NCBI RefSeq assembly: GCF_905171765.1
Contig: NC_053391.1
Span: 106,366,644-106,430,643 of the forward strand
DNA: 64,000 bases
Reading direction: 5' to 3'
DNA from: Bufo bufo
Taxonomy: Eukaryota; Chordata; Amphibia; Anura; Bufonidae
Shown: piece by piece, positions 1 through 9,897 of the stretch
Position numbering within the stretch: position 1 is the first letter of the stretch
Layout: the number at the start of each line of letters is the position of its first letter
Translations under genes and position numbers: made by a program
The notes under the pieces: model-generated
Seen by the model: only the letters and a program-made list of their open reading frames with translations
Told to the model about the DNA's origin: nothing
Database searches by the model: none

Positions 1-234
1 CAAATGAACCTGAGATGAGTCAGAGCTTGAAAATATGACTCTTCTCTGGTCACACAAGTAAGATATGACTCTTTTATGTTAATTTGCATAAAAGGCAGGA
101 AGTACAAAAATGCATAATACTTGGAATTTGTCTGCAAATTAAATTAAAAGTGAAATTTATATGTTTAGGGTAACAATGAACATTTAGAAACGCTCAGTGA
201 GGATAGCATAGTAGGGGTGACAGGTTCCCTTTAA
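1..234. repeat. 3' end of a TTAA-terminated MITE
   Basis: The stretch ends in GGTGACAGGTTCCCTTTAA, closing on TTAA at 231-234. This is the form of a terminus common to amphibian piggyBac-type MITEs (recalled, not searched). The other end lies outside the window. No coding potential is seen. Confidence 0.45.
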
Positions 235-1439
235 AGCTACAGTTTACCACGGTTGAGACCATCTCCATCACAATCCCCTCCTTTTGCGGTTCTAGCAAAT
301 GTGCAGGAAGGGGGAGCTTCACTTGACTTTACTTGAAAAACAAAAGTTAAAACATTTCATCTGAATAAACAATTAAACAATACTACCGGTCATGACTAAT
401 TATAGGTATATATGTATCCTTCACTTACTGACTCGAGTGAGTACTCCTTGTGGTGCTACTTGGATCTATGTGTATTGTTTCACGATTGTAGCCGTATCCG
501 GAAAAATACCAGTAACTAAGATGGCTGTCGGGCAGGAAGTTACAGGAGTTAAGATGGCAGCCAGGCCGGAAATTGTATTAGTTAAGATGTTCGCTGGTGA
601 GGAAGTTACCTCAGTTAAGATGGATGCTGGGGGGGTGGTAGGGTCTCACAGCGCCATCTTGGAGGGTAGTGTCAGTGGTGTCCTACATTTCTGTCCAGCC
701 CAATTTCTTATACTTAATAATTTTCATGTTGACACTTGCATTGTTTTTTTAATAATATCAAGAATAGAATGTGCTAAATTCAAGGCCGAATGTCCTGTGT
801 TCACTCCTGTGAGAAACTTTGTAATAATTTCGCTCCTTTTTGGCCTAAAGCCAGAACACACACACTTCCTGTGTGATGAACCTCTTTCATTCTCGACTTA
901 ACTCTTAATTTGGCCTCATCATCACATTAGTAGAGCTGATTTTGCTCACAGTAAACTTGGCTGCGTGACCTTCCTCTACTAGTCAGTTTTCTAGTTGGCA
1001 ACACACAAGGTCAGGGTCTCGGTCCACACAGACATAACATTCAATGTCGAACAGACATATAGAACACTTTCTCATACTTTTGCACACACAAGTCTTTGAA
1101 CTTATTAACAAATAACATACATACATGCTCCACACCGCACATACATTGTGTTTTGATTATCTCTTTGCATTGCAGACCGTGTTCCAACTACTCGCTATCA
1201 CACATTCCAATGTCATGACGTCACTTTCCCCCATGCAGCTACGGCCCCCTCTCTCCCTCTATATTCACCGGGCAACAGAGACACGCACGGTGCGGGGCAC
1301 ACAGATACACAGACACACAAGACACAATACTTCCTCAGCGCTGCAGCTGCACTGCATCATCACTCAACTTTCCACAATGCTTCACATGCTTACTTCCATG
1401 CACTCAATTCTCCAATTAAAATCACATCCTGTAATCTTC
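235..1439. other. Unassigned non-coding stretch
   Basis: No coding region is supported; open frames here are short and unlike any family I know. About 510-640 holds a degenerate minisatellite. Around 1215-1270 a CRE-like TGACGTCA lies upstream of a TATA-like stretch, which could be LTR or promoter debris, but I cannot assign it. It may be retroviral sequence continuing past the Tc1 element to its right. Confidence 0.4.
510..640. repeat. Degenerate minisatellite of about 36-39 bp
   Basis: Four diverged copies of a unit containing GTTAAGATGG...GGAAGTTA follow one another. The period is close to a multiple of three, so one frame shows a repeating VKM-A-x-E motif, which I read as a by-product of the array. 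Confidence 0.5.
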
Positions 1440-1602
1440 AAGTTTTGAAAATGACACAAATATTAGTTTTCACAAAGTTTGCTGCTAAACTGCTTTTAGA
1501 TCTTTGTTTCAATTGTTTCTGTGATGTAGTGAAATATAATTACACGCACTTCATACTTTTCAAAGGCTTTCATCGACAATTACATGACATTTATGCAAAG
1601 AG

Positions 1603-3314
1603 TCAGTATTTGCAGTGTTGGCCCTTATTTTTCAGGACCTCTGCAATTCGACTGGGCATGCTCTCAATCAACTTCTGGGCCAATTCCTGTAATGACCGGC
1701 GTCACGCACAGGGAGGGAAAAGGGAAAGCCCTGCCCAAGGGAGAGGGAAAGGTGGTGACCCCTGACTCACCTTGCGGCTGGCACCTGACTGCCCTGACGT
1801 CCCTAGACGGGTTCCTCACCCGTGCGGCGATCACGTGCCTAAACCCTGGCTTTCCCTAGAATGAGCCCTAGATAGTGAACGGGCCGGTGGGATCGCTAGT
1901 CCGCACCACTGACACTAAGAGGGAAACACCAGGGAGAGGACAGACAATACAGACAAACACATACACCCAGGTGGGCGACCAACAGCAGACCACAAAGGTC
2001 CAACAGGGATCCGGAGGGTAACGTTCTGGACCAGCAACTAGAGAACGCAGCAACACAGCTCCAGAGGGTCAGTATAGAAGTCCAGGCAGGAAGCTCTATA
2101 TCTGGCAACCAGAGAAGTGTGAGAGAAGTGTGAGAGGGGAATATAAGGAGGTTGGGAGTGCTGGACAAGGAACAGCTGAGGAGAAGGAGCTACGGATCCC
2201 TGAGTGAGCCAAAAAGGGTTGCAAAGCAAACCCAGAAAGCTACCATAAGGAAACAGCCCTATCTTACATAGAGCGCGCAGCCAACCGCTGTGACTTCCTG
2301 ACCCCGGGTATAACGGAGTCAGGCGTAGGTCTTGACACCCTCTTGACAATTCCTGACTGATAGCAACCCATTCTTTCATAATCACTTCTTGGAGTTTGTC
2401 AGAATTAGTGGGTTTTTGTTTGTCCACCCGCCTCTTGAGGATTGACCACAAGTTCTCAATGGGATTAAGATCTGGGGAGTTTCCAGGCCATGGACCCAAA
2501 ATGTCAATGTTTTGGTCCCCAAGCCACTTAGTTATCACTTTTTCCTTATGGCACGGTGCTCCATCGTGCTGGAAAATGCATTGTTCTTAACCAAACTGTT
2601 GTTGGATTGTTGGAAGAAGTTGCTGTTGGAGGGTGTTTTGGTACCATTCTTTATTCATGGCTATGTTTTTGGGCAAAATTGTGAGTGAGCCCACTCCCTT
2701 GGATGAGAAGCAACCCCACACATGAATAGTCTCAGGATGCTTTACTGTTGGCATGACACAGGACTGATGGTAGCGCTCACCTTTTCTTCTCTGGACAAGC
2801 CTTTTTCCAGATGCCCCAAACAATCGGAAAGAGGCTTCATCGGAGAATATGACTTTGCCCCAGTCCTCAGCAGTCCATTCACCAAACTTTCTGCAGAAGA
2901 TCAATCTGTCCCTGATGTTTTTTTTTTTGAGAGAAGTGGCTTCTTTGCTGCCCTTCTTGACACCAGGCCATCTTCCAAAAGTCTTCGCCTCACTGAGGGG
3001 CTCACACCTGCCTGCTGCCATTCCTGAGCAAGCTCTGCACTGGTGGCACTCCGATCCCGCAGCTGAATCCTCTTTAGGAGACGATCCTGGCGCTTGCTGG
3101 ACTTTCTTGGACGCCCTGAAGCCTTCTTAACAAGAATTGAACCTCTTTCCTTGAAGTTCTTGATGATCCTATAAATTGTTGATTGAGGTGCAATCTTAGT
3201 AGCCACAATATCCTTGCCTGTGAAGCCATTTTTATGCAACGCAATGATGGCTGCACGCATTTCTTTGCAGGTCACCATGGTTAACAATGGAAGAACAATG
3301 ATTTCAAGCATCAC
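1603..3314 (-). pseudogene. Tc1 transposase pseudogene (element A)
   Basis: This once encoded a DDE transposase for cut-and-paste movement. The N-terminal part (2901-3314) holds the helix-turn-helix region and a GRPRKSSKRQD linker. The middle (2587-3021) holds FSDEASF with the first catalytic Asp. The part downstream holds HDGAPC (second Asp) and [12 protein letters not shown] (catalytic Glu). The C-terminus resumes at 1603-1687 beyond an LTR insertion. Lesions seen: a frameshift at a ten-T run near 2925, an in-frame stop replacing a Glu codon near 2587, a probable few-residue deletion before VRRRLLEDGL, and the 661-bp LTR. The product cannot be made as one chain. Family assignment is firm; the element is dead. 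Confidence 0.88.
1688..2348. mobile_element. Solo LTR inside Tc1 element A
   Basis: The 661-bp insertion begins TGTAATGACC and ends CTCTTGACA, giving TG...CA ends, and is flanked by the 5-bp duplication ATTCC (1683-1687 and 2349-2353). Tc1 coding sequence continues on each side, which fixes the boundaries. TG...CA with a 5-bp duplication is the mark of an LTR retroelement. No internal genes are present, so this is a solo LTR left by recombination. The family and strand are unknown. Short open frames inside it have no support. Confidence 0.8.
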
Positions 3315-3723
3315 CCTCCTTTTAACATGTCAAGTCTGCCATTTTAACCCAATCAGCCTGACATAATGATCTCCAGCCTTATGCTCGTCAACATTCTCAC
3401 CTGAGTTAACAAGACGATTACTGAAATGATCTCAGCAGGTCCTTTAATGACAGCAATGAAATGCAGTGGAAAGTTTTTTTTGGGATTTAGTTAATTTTCA
3501 TGGCAAAGAAGGACTATGCAATTCATCTGATCACTCTTCATAACATTCTGGAGTATATGCAAATTGCTATTATAAAAACGTAAGCAGCAACTTTTCTAAT
3601 TTCCAATATTTATGTAATTCTCAAAACTTTTGGCCACGACTGTACACACAATGTGTAATGAAGTCAGGCGGCACAGCGTACTGGTTGAGGGGTGCTCGGT
3701 TTGTGTGGAGGTAATCCCAAAAT

Positions 3724-3867
3724 CAGAAGAATGAAAGAAAACCGGCACTCCCAAAAATCTTTGCTGGTGATAGATTTATTGGTCACTCATATGACGCGCA
3801 GCGTTTCGGCACTCACAGGTGCCTTTTTCAAATAAGAAGTGAGCAGCAGTATGAGTGGAAGAACATG
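3724..3867 (+). repeat. Left 144-bp inverted repeat of PLE A
   Basis: This is the exact reverse complement of 6230-6373 by eye over the full 144 bp. It ends six bases before the ATG used by the long reading frame. Confidence 0.9.
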
Positions 3868-3872
3868 TATGA

Positions 3873-5807
3873 GTGGGAGGACAATACTATTTACATCAAA
3901 ATCTTACAGCATTAGAGAGACAGACTATCAATCACCTACTTGATGACAGATCACTCATTTTCAAACCCGCGGACAAAGGGGGCGCTCTTGTAGTACTAGA
4001 CAAGGAGTATTACACACATGAAATTTTGCAACAATTGTCGGACACTAAAACATACGCGATCTTACCACGCGATCCAGTATATGACATCAAAAGAGAACTG
4101 CAAATTCTGATACAGAACAGTTTAGAACAAAAAATTATAGACCAGAAAATGGCAGAATTTCTAATAAAACAGCATCCCATTACACCGGTGTTTTATACCT
4201 TGCCTAAAGTGCACAAATCAATGGAACGTCCCCCAGGTAGACCTATAGTGGCAGCATCAGATTCCATACTCTCTCCCCCAGCCATGTTACTAGACAAGGT
4301 ATTGACCCCTCTTACACAAAGAACCCCCTCGTACCTTAAGGACACACAGCATTTCCTAGAAGAGCTTAGCCAGGTACATGTAGGTGAAGAATGCCTATTG
4401 GTCACATATGATGTATCCAGTTTATACACATCTATAACCCATGCAAAGGGGATAGCGGCAGTTAAATCACTACTAGACAACAGTCATTATAATACCGACC
4501 AGAAAAATTTCTTCACCTCATTGCTTACCATTGTACTAGAAAAAAACTACTTCTTATTTCAGGACACATACTACCAACAATGCTGCGGGACCGCGATGGG
4601 ATCTAACGCTGCACCGCCGTATGCAAATACGTATATGTCACAGTTGGAGAATGATTATATATATCCAAATCCCATTTTTCATCAAAATTGCAAATTTTGG
4701 AAAAGATTTATAGATGACATATTTTGCATATGGCGGGGCGGCGTAGAAACCTTACAGCAATTCACTGACTACATCAATAATATTTGGCCTGAACTAAAAT
4801 TCACACTCCACTGGGATCCTCACAGAATATCCTTCTTGGACACTTGGGTTATAAAGGGGACTGACGGCAAGTGTATAACAGACCTCTACACCAAAGAGAC
4901 TGACCGTAATAGTTTACTCAATTATGATAGTAACCATCCCCCTGCAGTAAAAAAATCTTTACCCTACTCCCAGTACAAAAGAGTCCACAGAATTGTCAGT
5001 GATCCCACAACTCGTGACACACGATTGAGTGAGATGACTGACAAATTCAAACAAAGAGGATATCCCAGTTCTGTTTTATTACAACAAAGGGCCAAAATCA
5101 ACAGTACTGATGCAACACCAAAAAAATCCAACCCCAAAAGAATTCCATTTGTGGTCAAATATCATCCGTGGATTAATCGCATCAGATCTGTCATGTATAA
5201 ACATTGGAATATAGTTAAATCCTCTTACCCCACTGTTGCAGAACTCCAGAACCCTCCCATGATCTGCTACAAAAGGGCAAGAAACATCAGGGACATGGTG
5301 ATTAGGGCCGACATAGGCAGCAATAAACTAAACATTAGACAAAGGACACTTGCCACTGTCAGAAAGGGCACCTTCCCTTGTCTCAATTGCGTCCACTGCT
5401 CAAGTGTCATTAAAGGGGCATGTATCTCACATCCCCATACAGGTGAGCAGATCCCAGTGAGGGGACACTTCACATGTGACAGCTCCTTTGTTGTCTATCT
5501 GCTGAAGTGCCCCTGCGGTCTGTGTTATGTGGGTGAGACCAGCATGCGCATGAAGGAACGCTTTGGTAAACACAAATCTACCATACGCAATGAGAATTTA
5601 CTACTCCCCATTCCTCAACACTTTCACCAGCAGCGACACAATGCCTCACAACTCCGGTTTCAGATCATTGAAGAAGTCACTTTACCTAGACGGGGTGGGA
5701 ACCGTATAGAAATGTTACTCAGACGCGAGGCTTTTTGGATCCATCGGCTACAGACACTGGCTCCTAAAGGGTTAAACCGGGACTATGCAATTAACAGCTT
5801 CTTATAA
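3873..5807 (+). CDS. Penelope-like reverse transcriptase with C-terminal GIY-YIG endonuclease
   Basis: An uninterrupted 644-aa frame. Residues about 28-45 carry the PLE motif KPADKGGALVVLDKEYY. RT motifs follow: LPKVHK...GRPIVA near 110-125, TYDVSSLYTSI near 178-188, GTAMGSNAAPPYANTY near 240-255, and the catalytic FIDD box near 279. The C-terminus (about 540-640) has VVYLLKCPCGLCYVGET followed by a conserved Arg and a WIHRL tail, matching the GIY-YIG nuclease that nicks DNA to prime reverse transcription. The cysteine pairs CLNCVHC and CPCGLC are typical of the linker. The usual longer N-terminal region appears missing, so the copy is probably 5'-truncated; the chosen ATG is simply the first after the repeat. 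Whether it is active is unknown. Confidence 0.85.
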   Translation: MGGQYYLHQNLTALERQTINHLLDDRSLIFKPADKGGALVVLDKEYYTHEILQQLSDTKTYAILPRDPVYDIKRELQILIQNSLEQKIIDQKMAEFLIKQHPITPVFYTLPKVHKSMERPPGRPIVAASDSILSPPAMLLDKVLTPLTQRTPSYLKDTQHFLEELSQVHVGEECLLVTYDVSSLYTSITHAKGIAAVKSLLDNSHYNTDQKNFFTSLLTIVLEKNYFLFQDTYYQQCCGTAMGSNAAPPYANTYMSQLENDYIYPNPIFHQNCKFWKRFIDDIFCIWRGGVETLQQFTDYINNIWPELKFTLHWDPHRISFLDTWVIKGTDGKCITDLYTKETDRNSLLNYDSNHPPAVKKSLPYSQYKRVHRIVSDPTTRDTRLSEMTDKFKQRGYPSSVLLQQRAKINSTDATPKKSNPKRIPFVVKYHPWINRIRSVMYKHWNIVKSSYPTVAELQNPPMICYKRARNIRDMVIRADIGSNKLNIRQRTLATVRKGTFPCLNCVHCSSVIKGACISHPHTGEQIPVRGHFTCDSSFVVYLLKCPCGLCYVGETSMRMKERFGKHKSTIRNENLLLPIPQHFHQQRHNASQLRFQIIEEVTLPRRGGNRIEMLLRREAFWIHRLQTLAPKGLNRDYAINSFL

Positions 5808-5850
5808 GATCTTTTATAAGACCGCTTAGTCCTCTTTTTTGCCTCTCTCT

Positions 5851-6103
5851 GTTGGTTGCACACTGTTGCAATATATAGCAATTAATGAATGTTGCTACCA
5901 TGATATGTTCATATGCACAATTTGTGTTACTTACTTGCAACAATGTTTCTCTTCACAGTGCAACTGAAATTTATTGTTGGTTGCACAATTTTGTAATATA
6001 TAACAATTAGTGAATGTTGCTACCATGATATGTTTATATGCACAATTTGTGTTAGTTACTTGCAACAATGTTTCTCTTCACAGTGCAACTGAAATTTACT
6101 TTC
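5851..6103 (+). repeat. Two tandem copies of a 125-bp unit in the PLE A 3' region
   Basis: Copies begin GTTGGTTGCACA at 5851 and 5976. They share most positions and end in CAGTGCAACTGAAATTTA. No coding content. Confidence 0.8.
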
Positions 6104-6229
6104 CAGGGTGTGACCTCTGTGAAGACTCAACAGGAGGCGTTCACTCACATTGTTGTTTATGTGTTTCCCCGGCAACGTGATGTCATCATCACATGACCAG
6201 GGGAGGGTTATTTAAACCTGTTTTGTTTG

Positions 6230-6373
6230 CATGTTCTTCCACTCATACTGCTGCTCACTTCTTATTTGAAAAAGGCACCTGTGAGTGCCGAAACGCTGCG
6301 CGTCATATGAGTGACCAATAAATCTATCACCAGCAAAGATTTTTGGGAGTGCCGGTTTTCTTTCATTCTTCTG
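6230..6373 (+). repeat. Right 144-bp inverted repeat of PLE A
   Basis: Reverse complement of 3724-3867. On the + strand, 6274-6304 shows a GGCAC/GTGCC hairpin directly followed by GAAAC, a short GC stem and GTC, which resembles part of a hammerhead ribozyme core. A usable AATAAA-type signal (CCAATAAATC) follows near 6315. Confidence 0.85.
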
Positions 6374-6387
6374 TACACACAATGTGT

Positions 6388-7082
6388 CTTTTTGAATCTT
6401 TCCCAGACTAGCTTCCTCCCTAAATCAGGGTGCCACCGTACTAGTAATCCTAGGGTTAAGATTCCCATCAATTTACTCACTCACTCACTTCACACACACA
6501 CAACCAAGACAGAAGCAGACACCTTCTCCTTCACACTCCCAAGCAGAGCTCACCCCTGGAGTATATACACTCTGGCTCCCACATCTGGGCCGTCAGCCGG
6601 GACTAATCCACCTGCCACCTCTTAAGGGGAGATCACTTAAGATGCCCCAGTCCAGGTGCAGTAGATATTTACCGTAGTCCTCCTGGGCTACTCCATCTGC
6701 CACCCCCTAAGGGGACATCTGTAAACATGCCCCAGTCCAGGTCCAGAAGTAATCAACTGTAGCCCCCCCTGCCAGGGTAAATCTCTTGCTCTGCTTAACT
6801 GTGAAGGTGCCTGACACAAACCACACCGAAGCAAAACACAACCACAGAAGAGCAAACTCAAAAGGATTCTAGGAACTCAGGATTTTACATCAACCAAAGT
6901 TGCTACTACGTACGTAACCTCAGTAGCAGAACAGATTACCACAGCACAGTGGAGCAGAAAGAGGCAGGTGAGATAACCAAAATGTTTTCACCTTGTCTCT
7001 GAGGCTGCAGTCCTCTTCCTCAAGTGTGGTCCACCGTGCTCTGGGAACCCCAAACTTCGGCTAGCGATGTTACTTCTCCCGA
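6388..7082 (-). other. Endogenous retrovirus leader and possible gag start, truncated
   Basis: Read on the minus strand this follows the primer-binding site and forms the untranslated leader of the provirus. A short frame starting near 6480 (MSKLMGILTLG...) runs into the PLE junction after about 31 codons and could be the beginning of gag; its internal Met-Gly would suit myristoylation, but it is too short to prove. No pol or env sequence is visible. The fragment ends where the PLE and Tc1 insertions begin. Confidence 0.5.
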
Positions 7083-7100
7083 GCCCCACGTTGGGTGCCA
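7083..7100 (-). other. Retroviral primer-binding site, lysine-tRNA type
   Basis: On the minus strand the 18 bases read TGGCACCCAACGTGGGGC, two bases beyond the LTR's CA end. This differs at one position from the tRNA-Lys1,2 primer site as I recall it (TGGCGCCCAACGTGGGGC). Confidence 0.75.
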
Positions 7101-7102
7101 AC

Positions 7103-7577
7103 TGTAGAAGCTGCCCCTAAATCAGGGCCGATCACGTTTGATCTACTGCTCCAAATTAATAGTAACCCGAGGGTTTTACTTGCACGGAAGAAGATAACTG
7201 TGACACACACACTGGGGTCAAAGCAAATTCTCATTTATTACAGGAAGTACAGCAGTTTATAAAGTCATCAGAGGGGCATTCCCCCGAGGCATGTGGCATC
7301 GTTACATTGGCTAAAATTATGAAAAGAGATAACACTTGGCATCTGCCCATTGTGCATTGTTTTACTGACTGTGGTATGTGAACTATGTAAATATCTAGCT
7401 GTAAGCGCTATCATGTAATGGAGTTTTCACTAACAACAAAAAAGCATATATGACGTAGCAAGGAGGCGTGTTCTCTTCGGTAGGATGGAACCTTTGTGCT
7501 CTGGAGAAGATAAGGTGTTGTCTGAGAGTTAAAGTATGTGGGAGCTTTCTTAGCTGAATCAAAGAATGATGACCACA
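7103..7577 (-). mobile_element. 5' LTR of an endogenous retrovirus
   Basis: On the minus strand this 475-bp segment begins TGTGGTCATC and ends GCTTCTACA. It contains a TATA-like TTTATAAAC (near 7255) and AATAAA (near 7236), placed as expected for the U3 promoter and polyadenylation signal. It is followed by a primer-binding site. The CR1 LINE is cut exactly at its outer edge, so the provirus integrated into that LINE. The partner LTR is not in the window, so integration age cannot be judged. Confidence 0.78.
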
Positions 7578-9897
7578 TATCTATCAGGTGACTTGCATTA
7601 TTCCTTCCCATGTGCATAACCTTACATTTGTCAGTATTAAACCTTATCTGCCCAAGCCTCCAATCTATCCAGATCCCTCTGTAGCAGTATATTGTCCTCT
7701 TCCATGTCAATTACTTTACATAGTTTAGTGTCATCTGCAAAAAATTATTTTACTGTGCAAGCCTTCTGCAAGATCATTAATAAATATATTGAAAAGAATA
7801 GGGACCAATACTGACCCCTGAGGTACTCCACTAGCGACAGTGACCCAATCTAAGTGTGTGCCGTTAATAACCACCCTCTGTTTTCTATCACTGAGCCAGA
7901 TACTTTCCCACATACAGACATTTTCTCCCAGTCCAAGCATTCTCATTTTATATACTAACCTTTTATGTGAAATACAAAATAGGTTACATAAGGGAATGCG
8001 TGAAGCAACAGCGTGACAGAGAAGCCCCTCAGCAAAAAAAGCTAACTCAGATATAACTAGAACCTATAAACGAACACTGAGAATTGATAAGCTATAAAAA
8101 ATATTATTTATTGAAGTACATGATTAAAACATACAAAGAGAGATGACAGACAAATCCATAATTGAAAAAAATTAACCTTAACCTTTTATGTGGTACAGTG
8201 TCAAATGCTTTGGAGAAGTCCAGATATACGACATTCATTGATACACCGCTGTCAAGTCTAGAACTTACCTCCTCATGGAAACTGATTAAATTAGTTTGAC
8301 ATGACCAATCCCTCATGAAGCCATGCTGATATGGCGTTATTTGCTTATTTTCATTGAGGTACTCCAAGATAGCATCTCTTAAAAAACCTTCAAACAGTTT
8401 ACCCACGACAGATGTTAAACTTACCGGCCTATAGTTTCCGGGCTCTGTTTTTAGTCTCTTTTGAATATTGGCACTACATTTGCTATGCGCCAATCCTGTG
8501 GAACACTCCGTCACTACAGAGTCCTTTAAATATCAGAATTAAGGGTCTGGCTAGGACATTACATAATTCTCTTAGGATACGGGGGTGTATGCCATCTGGT
8601 CCTGGCGATTTGTCTATGTTAATCTTTTTAAGATGCAACTGTACTTCTTCCTGGGTCAGACAGGGCACTTTTAATGGGGAATTAACTTTTGAATTAACTA
8701 TTCAGTAAATACAGTGGAGAAAAAAATATTTAATAGCTTTGCTTTCTCCTCATCGCTCTCTGCCTCCCCCCTCCTTATTACTCTGTAAAGGGCCAACACC
8801 TTCAGATTTATACTTTATACTTTTTACCATTTATATAATTGAAAAACATTTTAGGGTTAGTTTTGCTCTCTTTGGCAATTAATGTCTCGGTCTCTAGTTT
8901 GGCTGCTTTTATTTGTTTTTTTACATATTCAATTTTTTTCTTTTATAGTTTTTCAGTGCTTCCTCGCTACTCTCCTGTTTTAGTGATTTTAAATGCTTTC
9001 TTTTTGCTTTCTTTACAGTTCTATTTATCCAAATAGTTTTTTTCTTGTTCCTTAACCTTTTATTCCTGTAAGGTATGTACCTCTCACAATTAGATTTTAG
9101 GATGCTTTTAAAAATATCCCATTTTGTGGCAGTATTTTTTATTTTTGAGGACTTTGTCCCAGTTAGTTAGGCCTATGGCCTCTCTTAGTAGGCTAAATTT
9201 AGCTTTTTTGAAGTTTTGGTATTTTTGTTCCTGCCTGAAGAAACACTCTTTTGAATGATAATTGGAAGGTTATTACTTTATGGTCACTATTTCCCAGGTG
9301 TCCCCCAAGCTGCACATCTGTTGTTCTGTCAGGTCTATTGCTTAATACTAAGTTCAGTATGGCCGTCCCTCTAGTCGGGTCCTGAACCAGTTGGGAAAGG
9401 TAATTGTCTTTGGTTATTGCCAAGAACCTGTTTCCTTTATGAGATATACAAGTTTCAGTTTACCAGTCTATATCTGGGTAGTTGAAGTCCCCCATAACCA
9501 CCTCATTATGATTTGCCACCTCGTCTATCTCGTTCAGTAGTAGATTTTCTGTGGAATCTGGTATATTAGGTGGTTTATAATAAACTCCTATTAGTAATTT
9601 ATTATTGTTTTTGCCTCCATGTATTTCTACCCACAGTGACTCCACATGTTCATGTCCCTCCCTTATATCTTCTCGGACTGTGGGCTTTAGACAGAACTTT
9701 ACATAAAGGCAGATCCATCCCCCTCTCCGGTTTTGGTGACCCTTTCTAAACAGACTGTAACCCTGTACATTAACTGTCCAGTCATAGCTATCATCCAGCC
9801 ATGTCTCAGTTATTCCCACTATGTCATAGTCCTCCTCACACATCACTAATTCCAGTTCCCCAGTTTTATTAGTCAGGCTTCTGGCATTAGTATGCAT
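7578..9897 (-). pseudogene. CR1 LINE ORF2 pseudogene (endonuclease and RT)
   Basis: The protein would nick target DNA and copy the element's RNA. The endonuclease part (9460-9897) shows NARSLTNKTGELE, ITETWLDDS, GGWICLYV and VVMGDFNYPDIDW; 9199-9423 ends it with GNSDHKVI. The RT starts with DKSPGPDGIHPRIL (8483-8668), then NYRPVSLTSVVGKLFE and LDFSKAFDTVPHKRL (8193-8514), then [19 protein letters not shown] (7731-7946). The catalytic FADDTKLC box can be read near 7720-7740 only by crossing a one-base frameshift. Multiple frame changes, the 7970-8178 insertion and loss of the C-terminus make it inactive. Confidence 0.85.
7970..8178. mobile_element. 209-bp insertion with 14-bp target duplication in the LINE
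   Basis: The 14-bp repeat TAACCTTTTATGTG occurs at 7956-7969 and 8179-8192. Removing the insert and one copy restores LINE RT sequence (TVPHKRL joined to VYKMRM), so it is a true insertion. It has no reading frame and no internal inverted repeat. The minus strand carries CAATAAATAATA near its start and ends T-rich. A SINE or a PLE terminal fragment are both possible. Confidence 0.75.

Larger units (their letters stand above)
1440..3644 (-). mobile_element. Tc1/mariner element A, interrupted by a solo LTR
   Basis: The right end is a recognisable Tc1 inverted repeat ending CGACTGTA at 3637-3644. The left end carries the inner part of the matching repeat (AGTTTTGAAAATGACACAAA from 1439) but has lost roughly the outermost 16 bp. 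Between them lies a decayed transposase on the minus strand. The element abuts a retroviral fragment and a PLE on its right, and carries an LTR insertion at 1688-2348. Confidence 0.85.
3657..6371 (+). mobile_element. Penelope-like element A with inverted terminal repeats
   Basis: The unit carries an RT/GIY-YIG gene between two perfect inverted copies of a 144-bp terminal repeat (3724-3867 and 6230-6373). It is flanked by a 16-bp direct repeat TGTACACACAATGTGT (3641-3656 and 6372-6387), which I read as the target duplication; the right copy overlaps the terminal repeat by two bases. PLEs are retroelements whose pLTRs may be direct or inverted. The 67 bp at 3657-3723 are outside the inverted repeat. 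A 125-bp tandem duplication lies in the 3' untranslated part. Confidence 0.85.

Noticed and set aside
392..901. 169-codon open frame near the window start
   Set aside because: No family resemblance, and its only regularity comes from a degenerate minisatellite at 510-640.
1868..2168. Hydrophobic minus-strand frames
   Set aside because: They lie within the solo LTR at 1688-2348 and have no counterpart in known proteins.
5500..5800. Free-standing GIY-YIG homing endonuclease
   Set aside because: It is continuous with an RT of Penelope type in one frame, so it is the endonuclease domain of the PLE.
6262..6480. 72-codon minus-strand frame as a complete gag-like gene
   Set aside because: Its second half is PLE terminal-repeat sequence beyond the insertion border, so only the first 31 or so codons could be retroviral.
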